The notes under the pieces were generated by a model. It saw only the letters and a program-made list of their open reading frames with translations, made no database searches and was not told where the DNA came from. From Bacteroidetes bacterium QS_8_68_15 (GTDB taxonomy: Bacteria > Bacteroidota > Rhodothermia > Rhodothermales > Salinibacteraceae): a DNA stretch of 19,834 nt. The position numbers and the translations under genes are program-made. The stretch covers positions 1 through 19,834 of the forward strand of contig PXTR01000118.1 of the NCBI GenBank assembly GCA_003023245.1, read 5' to 3'. Each line of letters opens with the position of its first letter. The first letter of the stretch is position 1. Of this stretch, positions 8,192 to 14,502 are shown one piece after another.

Positions 8192-8260
8192 CGCGTATTG
8201 CAACCCCGAGCGTACTCGTATCGTGTGCTGTCATTACGCAATACGCATTACGCAACACGC
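8186..8260. repeat. Best-preserved inverted heptamer element, between coiled-coil gene and zapA
   Basis: The left arm GCGTAACGCGTATTGC (8186-8201) is complementary to the right arm GCAATACGCATTACGC (8238-8253) at 15 of 16 positions, with a 36-base loop. The right side is a clean heptamer array (8233-8260): ATTACGC, AATACGC, ATTACGC again, then AACACGC. The left arm also has period 7 (GCGTAAC, GCGTATT). The TAA inside GCGTAAC is the stop codon of the upstream gene. There is no T-run to make it a standard terminator. Confidence 0.75.
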
Positions 8261-8328
8261 CCCCGCTTCACAAAGTCAGGCTGAAGGAAGGCAGAGACGA
8301 CAAATTCGAATAGTCAACGGCCGCACCA

Positions 8329-8679
8329 ATGAAAACCCCCGTTCGCGTCGAAGTGCTCGACCGCGAGTTCACGTTGCAGGTCGAGGAAAGCAACGCCGAG
8401 CGTACGCGCCACGTCGCCGAGCAGGTGGACCGCCGGATGCGCGCCTTCCAGCGCCAGCATTCCGGCCAGGCCAAGCTGACGACGGCCATCGTCACCGCCC
8501 TCGCCGTGGCCGAGGATCTGGAGCAGGAACGCGACGCGCGCACCGAGCACGACGCTGCGCTCTCCAATGATCTTCGGGCGCTTACCACGCGTCTCACCGA
8601 GGCGCTCGACGAAGAAGAGGCGTTCGGCGAACACAGTGCGGCTGAAAACCCGTCGCCTGCCGATGCCGAAGCGCCTTGA
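8329..8679 (+). CDS. zapA: Cell division protein ZapA
   Basis: ZapA bundles FtsZ protofilaments at the division site. The 116-residue product starts MKTPVRVEVLDREFTLQVEE, matching the beta-strand opening of ZapA (VxVxIxGxEYxLRxxE). SNAERTRHVAEQVDRRMRAF then corresponds to the conserved helix, and TTAIVTALAVAEDLEQERDA starts the long coiled-coil helix that tetramerises. The tail from about residue 88 is acidic and looks disordered. The length is a little above the usual 95-110. It follows a small coiled-coil protein and precedes a structured non-coding region; in many bacteria zapA is followed by the 6S RNA gene. Confidence 0.88.
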   Translation: MKTPVRVEVLDREFTLQVEESNAERTRHVAEQVDRRMRAFQRQHSGQAKLTTAIVTALAVAEDLEQERDARTEHDAALSNDLRALTTRLTEALDEEEAFGEHSAAENPSPADAEAP

Positions 8680-8686
8680 CAATGAA

Positions 8687-8860
8687 TGCGCACCGCCGCG
8701 AGGTTCTTCCCCGTCCCGCCGTGCGCCAGACCCGTACGCCGGCCCGTCGATTTTTTTGCTGAACCGCCCCGACGAGTCTTCGTGCTCGCCGGGGTTTCTG
8801 CTGTTTGAGGGCGTCTGGTCGGAGGCTGAGCAGGGCGGGAACGCACGCCGGAATGTGCGC
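8687..8860 (+). ncRNA. ssrS: Candidate 6S RNA
   Basis: This non-coding stretch begins eight bases after zapA and can fold as one long interrupted hairpin of about 173 bases, the usual size of 6S RNA. GCGCAC (8688-8693) pairs with GTGCGC (8855-8860), GTCCCGCC (8713-8720) with GGCGGGAAC (8834-8842, one bulge), and CCAGAC (8726-8731) with GTCTGG (8813-8818). An apical stem CCCCGACGAG/CTCGCCGGGG (8767-8776/8785-8794) has one mismatch and loop TCTTCGTG. The unpaired stretches between the second and third stems would form the central bubble that mimics an open promoter and binds RNA polymerase. The location directly after zapA is the known genomic home of 6S RNA in many phyla. The call rests on synteny and hand folding. 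Alternatively, the apical hairpin plus TTT could simply be a terminator for zapA. Confidence 0.45.
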
Positions 8861-9050
8861 TAAAGCCACCATCGGAAAGCGGACGCTCCGCGGCCCGGGA
8901 GCCGATGGACGCCGCAGTGGGTCCAACATCCGGTGAATCCGGCGGCCGCGCGATGGCGCAGGAGCCGGCGAACGGAACCGCCTCGTGACGCTGGATTTCA
9001 ATCGCCTCCCGCAGTTCTTCTCTTCCCCCAAAGCCGATTGGTGAAGTATC
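8861..9050 (+). other. GC-rich structured non-coding stretch before the haem lyase gene
   Basis: There is no gene here. CCATCGG (8869-8875) pairs perfectly with CCGATGG (8902-8908), enclosing a second perfect stem GCGGA/TCCGC (8879-8883/8887-8891). Further on are two CCGG steps around TGAAT (about 8930-8941). It could be the leader of the downstream gene or part of the preceding RNA. I could not match it to a known riboswitch: the consensus boxes for cobalamin, TPP and SAM are not visible. Confidence 0.35.
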
Positions 9051-11561
9051 ATGGTCGGCATAATTGGTGAACTTTCGCTCCTGGTCGCGCTGGTTGCCAG
9101 CGGCGTGAGCGGCGCGGCGTTTTTCTGGTCCGCTCGGTCGTCGGGCGGGGAGTCGAGCCGGCGGTGGAGGCCCGTTGCGCGAGGGGCGTGGTACGCGATG
9201 GGCGCGGCGCTCGTCGTCGCCTCGGGGCTGCTCTTCTGGATGCTCCTGACGCACCAGTACGAATACGCCTACGTCTACAAAAACACCTCCAACAGCCAGC
9301 CGCTGAAGTACCTGATTTCGGCCTTCTGGGGCGGACAGGAGGGGTCGCTTCTGCTCTGGGGCCTCGCGGCGACGGGCATGGGCAGCGCCGTCCTGTGGCT
9401 CGCGCCGAAGCGCTGGCGCCCCCCGGTGATGACGGTCATCGCCGTGCACCAGACCGTGCTGCTTACGATGGTGGTGGGCCTTCAACTGGGCGGTTTCGAG
9501 CTGGGGGCTTCGCCGTTCGACACGCTGGCGGAATCGATGCCCGAGGCGCCGGTCTTTCAGCAAAATCCCGGCTTCGTTCCCGCCGACGGCACCGGGCTGA
9601 ACGACCTTTTGCAGAACCCGTGGATGGCGATTCACCCGCCGGTTATGTTCACGGGATTTGCGGCGATGCTCGTGCCGTTCGCCTTCGCGCTGTCGGCGCT
9701 CTGGAAGCGGCGCTATACGCAGTGGGTCAAGCCAGCGCTGCCGTGGGCGCTCTTCGCGGCGATGATGCTGGGGACCGGCATCGCGATGGGCGGCTACTGG
9801 GCCTACGTGACGCTCAACTTCGGCGGCTACTGGGCGTGGGACCCCGTCGAAAACGCCTCGCTGGTGCCGTGGCTCGTGGGGCTGGCGGCGCTGCACACGA
9901 TGCTGGTGCAAAAGAAGAGCGGCCGCGCGCACAAAGCGTCGCTCCTGCTCACGATTCTGGCCTACGTGCTGGTCGTCTACTCGACGTACCTGACGCGCTC
10001 GAACGTGCTCTCCGACGCCTCCGTCCACGCCTTCGTGGATCTGGGCATGTCGGAGCAGCTGTTGGCGTGGGTGCTCGGCACGCTCGGGGCCGGCGTCGGG
10101 ATGCTGGTGTGGCGCTGGGGCGATCTGCCGGTTCCGCAGAAGGAGGCGCGCTTCCTCTCGCGCGAGTTCATGATGTTCAGCGGGGCGTTGCTGCTGGCGG
10201 CGATTGCGGTGGTGGTGACGGTGGGCACGTCCTCCCCAATCCTGGGGCAGCTCTTTCGCAACAGCCCGTCGGGCGTGCCGGTGGAGTTTTACAATCGGTG
10301 GACGCTGCCGCTGGCGCTGGGGGTGGTCTTTCTGGCGGGCCTCGGGCAGCTTTTCTGGTGGAATAAGATGACCGTCGAGCAGCTCAACCGCGCACTATTG
10401 AAGCCCATCGCGGGCGCGGTGACCGCGACGGTGGCGGTGCTGATCTTCACGCCGTTCGCGCAGCAGACGGTGGGGCGCGTGCCTTCAGGCGGCGCTTCCG
10501 GCGGCGGAGCGGCGACGCAGGCGGCGGGCGTCTCCTCGGTCGGCATCGAAGGCGCCTTCGCGTCGCTGTCGAATTTCTGGGCGGTCTACGGGCAAGGCCT
10601 GCTGCTTATTCTGCTGGTGTTCGCGGCGTTCTTTGCGCTCTTCGGCAACGGGCTGGTGATGTGGCGCATCGGGCGGGGCCAACCCAAGATGGCCGGCGGG
10701 GCGATGAGCCACATCGGCTTCGCGCTGGTGATGCTGGGCGTGGTCGCGTCGAGCGCGTTCAGCGACCCGATTGCGCCGCGCTCGCTCAACAGCGCTGGCG
10801 AAGAACGCACCGCCTTCGTCGCGGCGAAGGGCCGCGCGCAGCAGGTCGACGGCTACACCGTCACCTACGAGGGCAAGACCAAAAACGAACGCGGGCGCGG
10901 CGTCTACGAGCTCAGTTTCGAAGCGCCCGGTGGCGACACCTTCACGCTGCGGCCCGTCGCCTACCAGGGTAGCGGCAAGCAGTGGTTCATGCACCCGGAC
11001 CTCAAGCACTACTTCTCGAAAGACATCTACGCCTCGGTCACCCCGCGCGAGGCGACGGGGGAGTCCTCCTCCGGGGAAAACGGCGGCGAGATCACGCTCG
11101 GCAAGGGCCAGCGCCGCACCCTCGGCACCGACCGCTTCGACGTGACCTTCGAAGGCTTCGCGGCAGACGTGCCTTCGGCCCGCACGCCTGACTCGACCCA
11201 GATCGCCGTGGCCGCGCGCCTCAAGGTCACCAACCGTCGCACGGACGAGACGCGCCGCCTCCAGCCGATCTACCTCGTCATGCAGGACCGCTCGGAGCGC
11301 TACGGGCAGGTCGAGATCGAAGACTGGGGGCTCACGCTCACCTTTACGGGCATGAACGTAGACAGCGGCGAAGCACGCCTCGCCATCGAGGGCGTGCAGG
11401 TGATGCCCGACGACTGGCTGGTCGTGCAGGCGAAGGAGAAGCCCTTCATCGGCGTGCTCTGGGCGGGCATCCTGACGCTCTCGATGGGCCTGGGGCTGGC
11501 GATGTACCGCCGCACGCGCGAGCTGGCCTTCAGCGAAGACCGGCGCGGCGAGGAGGTGTGA
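9051..11561 (+). CDS. ccmF: CcmF/NrfE-family cytochrome c haem lyase
   Basis: CcmF-type proteins attach haem covalently to apocytochrome c on the outer face of the inner membrane. The 836-residue product is a polytopic membrane protein. Near residue 85 it has NSQPLKYLISAFWGGQEGSL, the family's equivalent of the S-x-x-WxxxEGSLLLW signature. Next comes NPWMAIHPPVMFTGFAAML, with a conserved haem-ligand histidine. The WWD haem-handling motif is at about residues 247-272 (YWAYVTLNFGGYWAWDPVEN, then ASLVPWL). A large soluble domain follows at about 570-800 (GYTVTYEGKT and onward), and a last membrane helix ends RRTRELAF. The length is somewhat above the usual 640-680. No other ccm gene lies within the window, so it is isolated from partners such as CcmE or CcmH. 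The start at 9051 fits the first membrane helix. Confidence 0.9.
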   Translation: MVGIIGELSLLVALVASGVSGAAFFWSARSSGGESSRRWRPVARGAWYAMGAALVVASGLLFWMLLTHQYEYAYVYKNTSNSQPLKYLISAFWGGQEGSLLLWGLAATGMGSAVLWLAPKRWRPPVMTVIAVHQTVLLTMVVGLQLGGFELGASPFDTLAESMPEAPVFQQNPGFVPADGTGLNDLLQNPWMAIHPPVMFTGFAAMLVPFAFALSALWKRRYTQWVKPALPWALFAAMMLGTGIAMGGYWAYVTLNFGGYWAWDPVENASLVPWLVGLAALHTMLVQKKSGRAHKASLLLTILAYVLVVYSTYLTRSNVLSDASVHAFVDLGMSEQLLAWVLGTLGAGVGMLVWRWGDLPVPQKEARFLSREFMMFSGALLLAAIAVVVTVGTSSPILGQLFRNSPSGVPVEFYNRWTLPLALGVVFLAGLGQLFWWNKMTVEQLNRALLKPIAGAVTATVAVLIFTPFAQQTVGRVPSGGASGGGAATQAAGVSSVGIEGAFASLSNFWAVYGQGLLLILLVFAAFFALFGNGLVMWRIGRGQPKMAGGAMSHIGFALVMLGVVASSAFSDPIAPRSLNSAGEERTAFVAAKGRAQQVDGYTVTYEGKTKNERGRGVYELSFEAPGGDTFTLRPVAYQGSGKQWFMHPDLKHYFSKDIYASVTPREATGESSSGENGGEITLGKGQRRTLGTDRFDVTFEGFAADVPSARTPDSTQIAVAARLKVTNRRTDETRRLQPIYLVMQDRSERYGQVEIEDWGLTLTFTGMNVDSGEARLAIEGVQVMPDDWLVVQAKEKPFIGVLWAGILTLSMGLGLAMYRRTRELAFSEDRRGEEV

Positions 11562-11564
11562 CTC

Positions 11565-11592
11565 GTGGAACGTCCGACGTGGAACGTTCCAG
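11565..11592. repeat. Heptamer array in the convergent ccmF-nfi gap
   Basis: Four 7-base units begin four bases after the ccmF stop codon: GTGGAAC, GTCCGAC, GTGGAAC and GTTCCAG. The last two fuse into the perfect 12-base palindrome TGGAACGTTCCA (11580-11591). It sits in the 48-base gap between the converging ccmF and endonuclease V genes, where a two-way transcription end is expected, but there is no T-run. Confidence 0.65.
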
Positions 11593-11609
11593 GCGGCACG
11601 CGCAGCATG

Positions 11610-12284
11610 TCACTCCCGCTGGCTCAATTTGTGCGCTGCGCGCGTCGGTTCGGGGATCTTGTAGCGCGGGCTGCATCGCAGCGTCACGTCCACCGCTTCG
11701 TCGAGCGTGATGCGGTGGCCGATGCTGACGTAGACGGGGTTGGTGTCGTCGCGCGTCCGCACCACCGCGCCGAGGGTTTCGCCGGGGTCGTCTTCGGCGA
11801 GGAGCGGCACGCGGCTTCCTTTTTCGGGGGAAAGGTCGCCTGCGCGCTCGCCGGTGAGGCGCGACTTGGCGACGCCGAGGGCGGGCCGGCCGGTCACGAC
11901 GCCGAAGTGGCAGGCCAGTCCGAAGCGGCGCGGGTGTGCCCGGCCCTGACTGTCGAGCATAAAGAGGTCCGGCGGCGTCTCCAGCTTCTCCAGCGCGGGC
12001 AGCAGCGCCGGCATCTCGCGGAAGCTGAGCAGCCCCGGCACGTAGGGAAACGGAACGTCGCAGCGGTGAATGGCTTCGGCGACGACCTCCAGCCCCGGCA
12101 GGCGCAGCACCGAGATCGCCGCCTGCGCGAGGTCGCCGCGAATCGACACGTCCACCCCCGCGACGGTCTGCGGCGGATGCGGCAACGATTCGGCGCACAC
12201 CTTCGGCGCGAGACGCTTCTGGATGGCTTTCGCCTCGTCGGTCGAGACGTTCCACGGGTGGTCGTGTTGGAGGGCGAGATCCAT
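11610..12284 (-). CDS. nfi: Endonuclease V (deoxyinosine 3'-endonuclease)
   Basis: Endonuclease V nicks DNA one base 3' of hypoxanthine, starting repair of deaminated adenine. The 224-residue product carries all the family motifs. VAGVDVSI has catalytic Asp45, YVPGLLSFREMPALL has Glu90, and LFMLDSQGRAHPRRFGLACH has Asp111 and His117. GVAKSRLTG has Lys140, and PVYVSIGHRITLDEAV is near the end. The PYxPG wedge (residues 80-84) that reads the lesion is present. The length agrees with E. coli Nfi (223). The gene is transcribed alone, convergent with ccmF and divergent from the DUF4112 gene. The ATG at 12284 gives the expected N-terminus. The 195-base divergent gap to the DUF4112 gene (12285-12479) carries no obvious repeat. 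Confidence 0.95.
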   Translation of the reverse strand: MDLALQHDHPWNVSTDEAKAIQKRLAPKVCAESLPHPPQTVAGVDVSIRGDLAQAAISVLRLPGLEVVAEAIHRCDVPFPYVPGLLSFREMPALLPALEKLETPPDLFMLDSQGRAHPRRFGLACHFGVVTGRPALGVAKSRLTGERAGDLSPEKGSRVPLLAEDDPGETLGAVVRTRDDTNPVYVSIGHRITLDEAVDVTLRCSPRYKIPEPTRAAHKLSQRE

Positions 12285-12479
12285 CGGATCGTAGAGGGGA
12301 GGAAATCAGGCACGGTTGGGGAGCGGAACGGGCGGTGTAATCCTTTTGGAAGCCGCCGCCGCGCAGCTTGCGGGGAAAGGATCTCCGTCCGGTCGCGTTC
12401 GTGCTTCTTTTCGGACCAATAGTCTTGCTGAACGCGCTTCCCGACGCGCTCTTTCTTTTTCCCGTTCCGATTTTCCGTC

Positions 12480-12893
12480 ATGGCTTCTTCCTCCGACGCG
12501 ACCATCACGCTCGACGACTATGAGAACTTCGACACCACCGCCGAGCGCGAGGCGGCGCTGAATCGCATTCGCCGCTTCGCCGAGCTCCTGGACAGCGCCT
12601 TCACGGTGCCGGGCACCAACTTCGAGATGGGCCTGGAGGGCCTGGTGGGGCTCATCCCCGGCGTGGGCGACTTTGCCTCGGCGGTCGTGTCGCTCTACGT
12701 GCCCTTCGAGGCGATCCGCATGGGCGCGCCCTGGGCGAAGGTCGCGCAGATGCTGCTCAACATCCTGATCGACGCGCTGCTGGGCTCGATCCCGGTCATC
12801 GGCGACCTCTTCGACGTGGCGTTCAAGGCGAATAATCGCAACGTGCGTGTTCTGGAGGAGTACCTGGGGCGCTCGTCCGAGGAGCCGGCGTGA
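12480..12893 (+). CDS. DUF4112 family small membrane protein
   Basis: The 137-residue protein has a short acidic start (MASSSDATITLDDYENFDTT), then RFAELLDSAFTVPGTNFEMG. Two hydrophobic segments each contain an IPG/VGD-type turn: LVGLIPGVGDFASAVVSLYV at about residues 57-76, and LLNILIDALLGSIPVIGDLF at about 91-110. After these comes DVAFKANNRNVRVLEEYL. This is the complete DUF4112 pattern, in which the paired GxIPxxGD motifs are conserved and the function is unknown. The two segments probably form membrane or membrane-associated helices. The start is the first ATG. It has its own divergent upstream gap with endonuclease V and converges on the EnvC-like gene. Confidence 0.9.
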   Translation: MASSSDATITLDDYENFDTTAEREAALNRIRRFAELLDSAFTVPGTNFEMGLEGLVGLIPGVGDFASAVVSLYVPFEAIRMGAPWAKVAQMLLNILIDALLGSIPVIGDLFDVAFKANNRNVRVLEEYLGRSSEEPA

Positions 12894-12903
12894 GGTGCGC
12901 GGG

Positions 12904-13156
12904 GCGTTTGGCGCAGGGCGCTTGGCGTTTTTTCAGGGTGCGGGCGTTTCGCGATGAGCACGACCGCAGCGATTTTCGGAAGTGGCTAAGGGCGCGGCTC
13001 AAGTGATCGAGGCGTTCGAGTAGCTCATCGAGCGTCTCCGCACTCACGATGCCGCGTTTGTGCAGCAGAACAAGGATGTTGGCATTTTCGAAGATGAAAC
13101 GGCGCCATCGTTCTGTTTTGTCGCACGTAAACAGGAAAACGCCAGGCGCCTCCGCC
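12904..13156. repeat. Inverted heptamer arrays flanking a 204-bp insert, DUF4112-envC gap
   Basis: The left array (12904-12931) is GCGTTTG, GCGCAGG, GCGCTTG, GCGTTTT and starts eleven bases after the DUF4112 stop. The right array (13136-13156) is AAAACGC, CAGGCGC, CTCCGCC and runs into the stop codon of the convergent EnvC-like gene at 13163. Read as its reverse complement, the left array is AAAACGC, CAAGCGC, CCTGCGC, CAAACGC: identical in the first unit and 6 of 7 in the second. The pair therefore acts like terminal inverted repeats around the 204-base interior, which contains a coding-like fragment. Confidence 0.6.
12964..13140 (-). pseudogene. Decayed coding fragment, possibly the C-terminal part of a four-helix-bundle protein
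   Basis: In one minus-strand frame the 59 codons read like real protein: CDKTERWRRFIFENANILVL, then LHKRGIVSAETLDELLERLD and HLSRALSHFRKSL. The hydrophobic spacing is that of amphipathic helices. The last part resembles the C-terminal helix of four-helix-bundle (23S rRNA intervening-sequence type) proteins, but I recall this only loosely. There is no plausible start codon upstream: the frame continues into the 3' end of the EnvC-like gene in the wrong phase. Downstream it runs on through heptamers and into the DUF4112 gene. Base composition is more A/T-rich than the neighbouring genes. It lies entirely between the two inverted heptamer arrays. It could also be a chance open frame. Confidence 0.35.
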
Positions 13157-13162
13157 ACGCGC

Positions 13163-14380
13163 TCAGCGCTCGCGCAGCCAGTCGGCTGGGTCGAAGGCGG
13201 TGCCGTCGCGGAAGAGCGCGAAGAAGACGCCCGCCCCGCGCGGCTCGCCGTCGGTGCCGGCGCGGCCGACGGGGGCGCCGGCGTCGATGGTTTGCCCCTC
13301 GCTGGCATAGACCAGTGAGAGATTGCCGTAGAGGGAAAGGTACTTCCCGTGGCGCACGAAGACGATCGTGCCCAGGTCGGGGATGGCGTCGATCTTGGTG
13401 ATTTTCCCCTCGAAGACGGCCTGCACCTGCTTTTGCGGCTCGGTGGCGATCATGACGCCGGGGTTGGGCGTTTGGGTGCCGTGCACCGGGTCGGTCTGCA
13501 TCCCGTATTGTTCGGTGACGACGCCGTCGGCCGGCCAGGGCAGGTTGCCTTCGTTTTTTTCGAACGAGCCGGAGAGGCGCTCGAAGGCGGCACGGCGCTG
13601 GGGGGAGGGCGCGTCGCTTTCCTCTTCGGCGGCGGTGCGGCGCGCGCGTTCGACGAGGCGTTCGAGCTGGGCCTGCAGCTGCTGCTCTGAGGCGCGCTTC
13701 TGGCTAATGTTTTCCTCGATGGACTGTTGCTGCTTGCGCAGTTCGCGCACCATCGAGCGGCGGCTCTGGCGCAGGCGCGAGAGGCGTTGGCGCTCGCGGT
13801 CGGCTTCCTGCAACAGGGTGCGCACCGAGTCGCGCTTGCGGCGCATCGCGCGGCGCTGCGTCTTCATCCGGCGGCCGGCGGTGCGCAGCCCCTCGAGCTT
13901 GTCCTTGCGCTGCTGCGTGAAGCGGCGCAGGTAGTGGATGCGCACGAGCATCTCGTTGATCGAGCGCGCGGCCAGGATGAGCGCCAGGTCGTGGAGGCGT
14001 CCGTGCTTGTAGGCGTGCGTGGCGCGGCGCCGGTATTCGCTTTTGAGTTTGCCGAGTTGCTGTTGCTGCCGCTGCAGCGAGCGCCGTAGCGAGTCCTCGC
14101 TCTGGCGGATTTCTTCGAGGCGCTTCTGGTAGAGCGATACCAGTTCGCTGCGTTCGGCGATGCGGCGGTCCAGGTTGCGAAGCTGCTGCTGGGAGGCGCG
14201 TTCCGCTTCGGCCGTTTCCGAGAGCCGTTTCTCGCTGGCCTGGATCTGTTCCCGGACGGCTTCGAGCCGCTGCTGTGTCTGCGAACGCTCCTCGCCGCCG
14301 ATGCTGCTCTGGCCCGCGGCGGAAAACGACGGCAGCACGAGCAGGACAGTGGCGAAAACAACGGCGGCGACGCGGCGCAT
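13163..14380 (-). CDS. EnvC-like murein hydrolase activator with degenerate LytM (M23) domain
   Basis: The ATG at 14380 gives 405 residues with a signal peptide (MRRVAAVVFATVLLVLPSFS, cleavage near AAG). A long coiled coil spans about residues 30-250 (EKRLSETAEAERASQQQL, QRQQQQLGKLKSEYRRRATH and onward), and a LytM/M23 domain runs from about 285 to the end. The domain's zinc site is eroded: the first-histidine position reads NPGVMIATE, VRHGKYLSLYGNLS keeps the central histidine, and the final HxH position reads VFFALFRDG. Coiled coil plus inactive LytM is the EnvC architecture, which activates amidases during cell separation instead of cutting peptidoglycan itself. It is the last gene of the TPR-DUF4292-EnvC cluster, a familiar order in Bacteroidota. 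A possible earlier start would translate a heptamer array and is less likely. Confidence 0.88.
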   Translation of the reverse strand: MRRVAAVVFATVLLVLPSFSAAGQSSIGGEERSQTQQRLEAVREQIQASEKRLSETAEAERASQQQLRNLDRRIAERSELVSLYQKRLEEIRQSEDSLRRSLQRQQQQLGKLKSEYRRRATHAYKHGRLHDLALILAARSINEMLVRIHYLRRFTQQRKDKLEGLRTAGRRMKTQRRAMRRKRDSVRTLLQEADRERQRLSRLRQSRRSMVRELRKQQQSIEENISQKRASEQQLQAQLERLVERARRTAAEEESDAPSPQRRAAFERLSGSFEKNEGNLPWPADGVVTEQYGMQTDPVHGTQTPNPGVMIATEPQKQVQAVFEGKITKIDAIPDLGTIVFVRHGKYLSLYGNLSLVYASEGQTIDAGAPVGRAGTDGEPRGAGVFFALFRDGTAFDPADWLRER

Positions 14381-14390
14381 GGAGGGTCCC

Positions 14391-14425
14391 GTGATGCGTA
14401 TTTCGTGATGCGTATTTCGTGATGC
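14391..14425. repeat. Exact alternating heptamer array upstream of the EnvC-like gene
   Basis: Five 7-base units alternate perfectly, GTGATGC and GTATTTC, in the order ABABA on the plus strand. The array ends 10 bases before the EnvC-like start codon (14380, minus strand), so it probably lies in its leader or in the DUF4292-to-EnvC spacer of the operon. Beyond it is an unrelated perfect 8-base inverted repeat, ATGCCCTT (14422-14429) and AAGGGCAT (14448-14455). Confidence 0.75.
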
Positions 14426-14502
14426 CCTTCTGAAGCACTCGTGCCACAAGGGCATGGCGCAAAGCCCTTCGCTTCGCTCACAGCGCGTGACGGTGGCCGC
14501 CG

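Noticed and set aside
8767..8800. The hairpin CCCCGACGAG/CTCGCCGGGG followed by TTT as a plain zapA terminator
   Set aside because: Possible, but the T-run is short, and outer flanking sequences pair around it to make a longer structure, so I preferred the apical stem of a 6S-like RNA. It is kept as the alternative.
8594..9061. A 155-codon minus-strand frame across the zapA-ccmF gap
   Set aside because: It overlaps the 3' end of zapA, its translation is Arg/Pro/Ser-rich with no features, and the region is better explained by structured RNA.
13049..13401. Small plus-strand frames beneath the 3' end of the EnvC-like gene
   Set aside because: They are arginine-rich shadow frames with no plausible start context and no family resemblance.
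14381..14455. An upstream start (14455) for the EnvC-like gene, and a similar one (15396) for the DUF4292 gene
   Set aside because: Both extensions translate heptamer arrays into repetitive residues (for example ASRNTHHEIRIT) and would push the signal peptides inside the protein.
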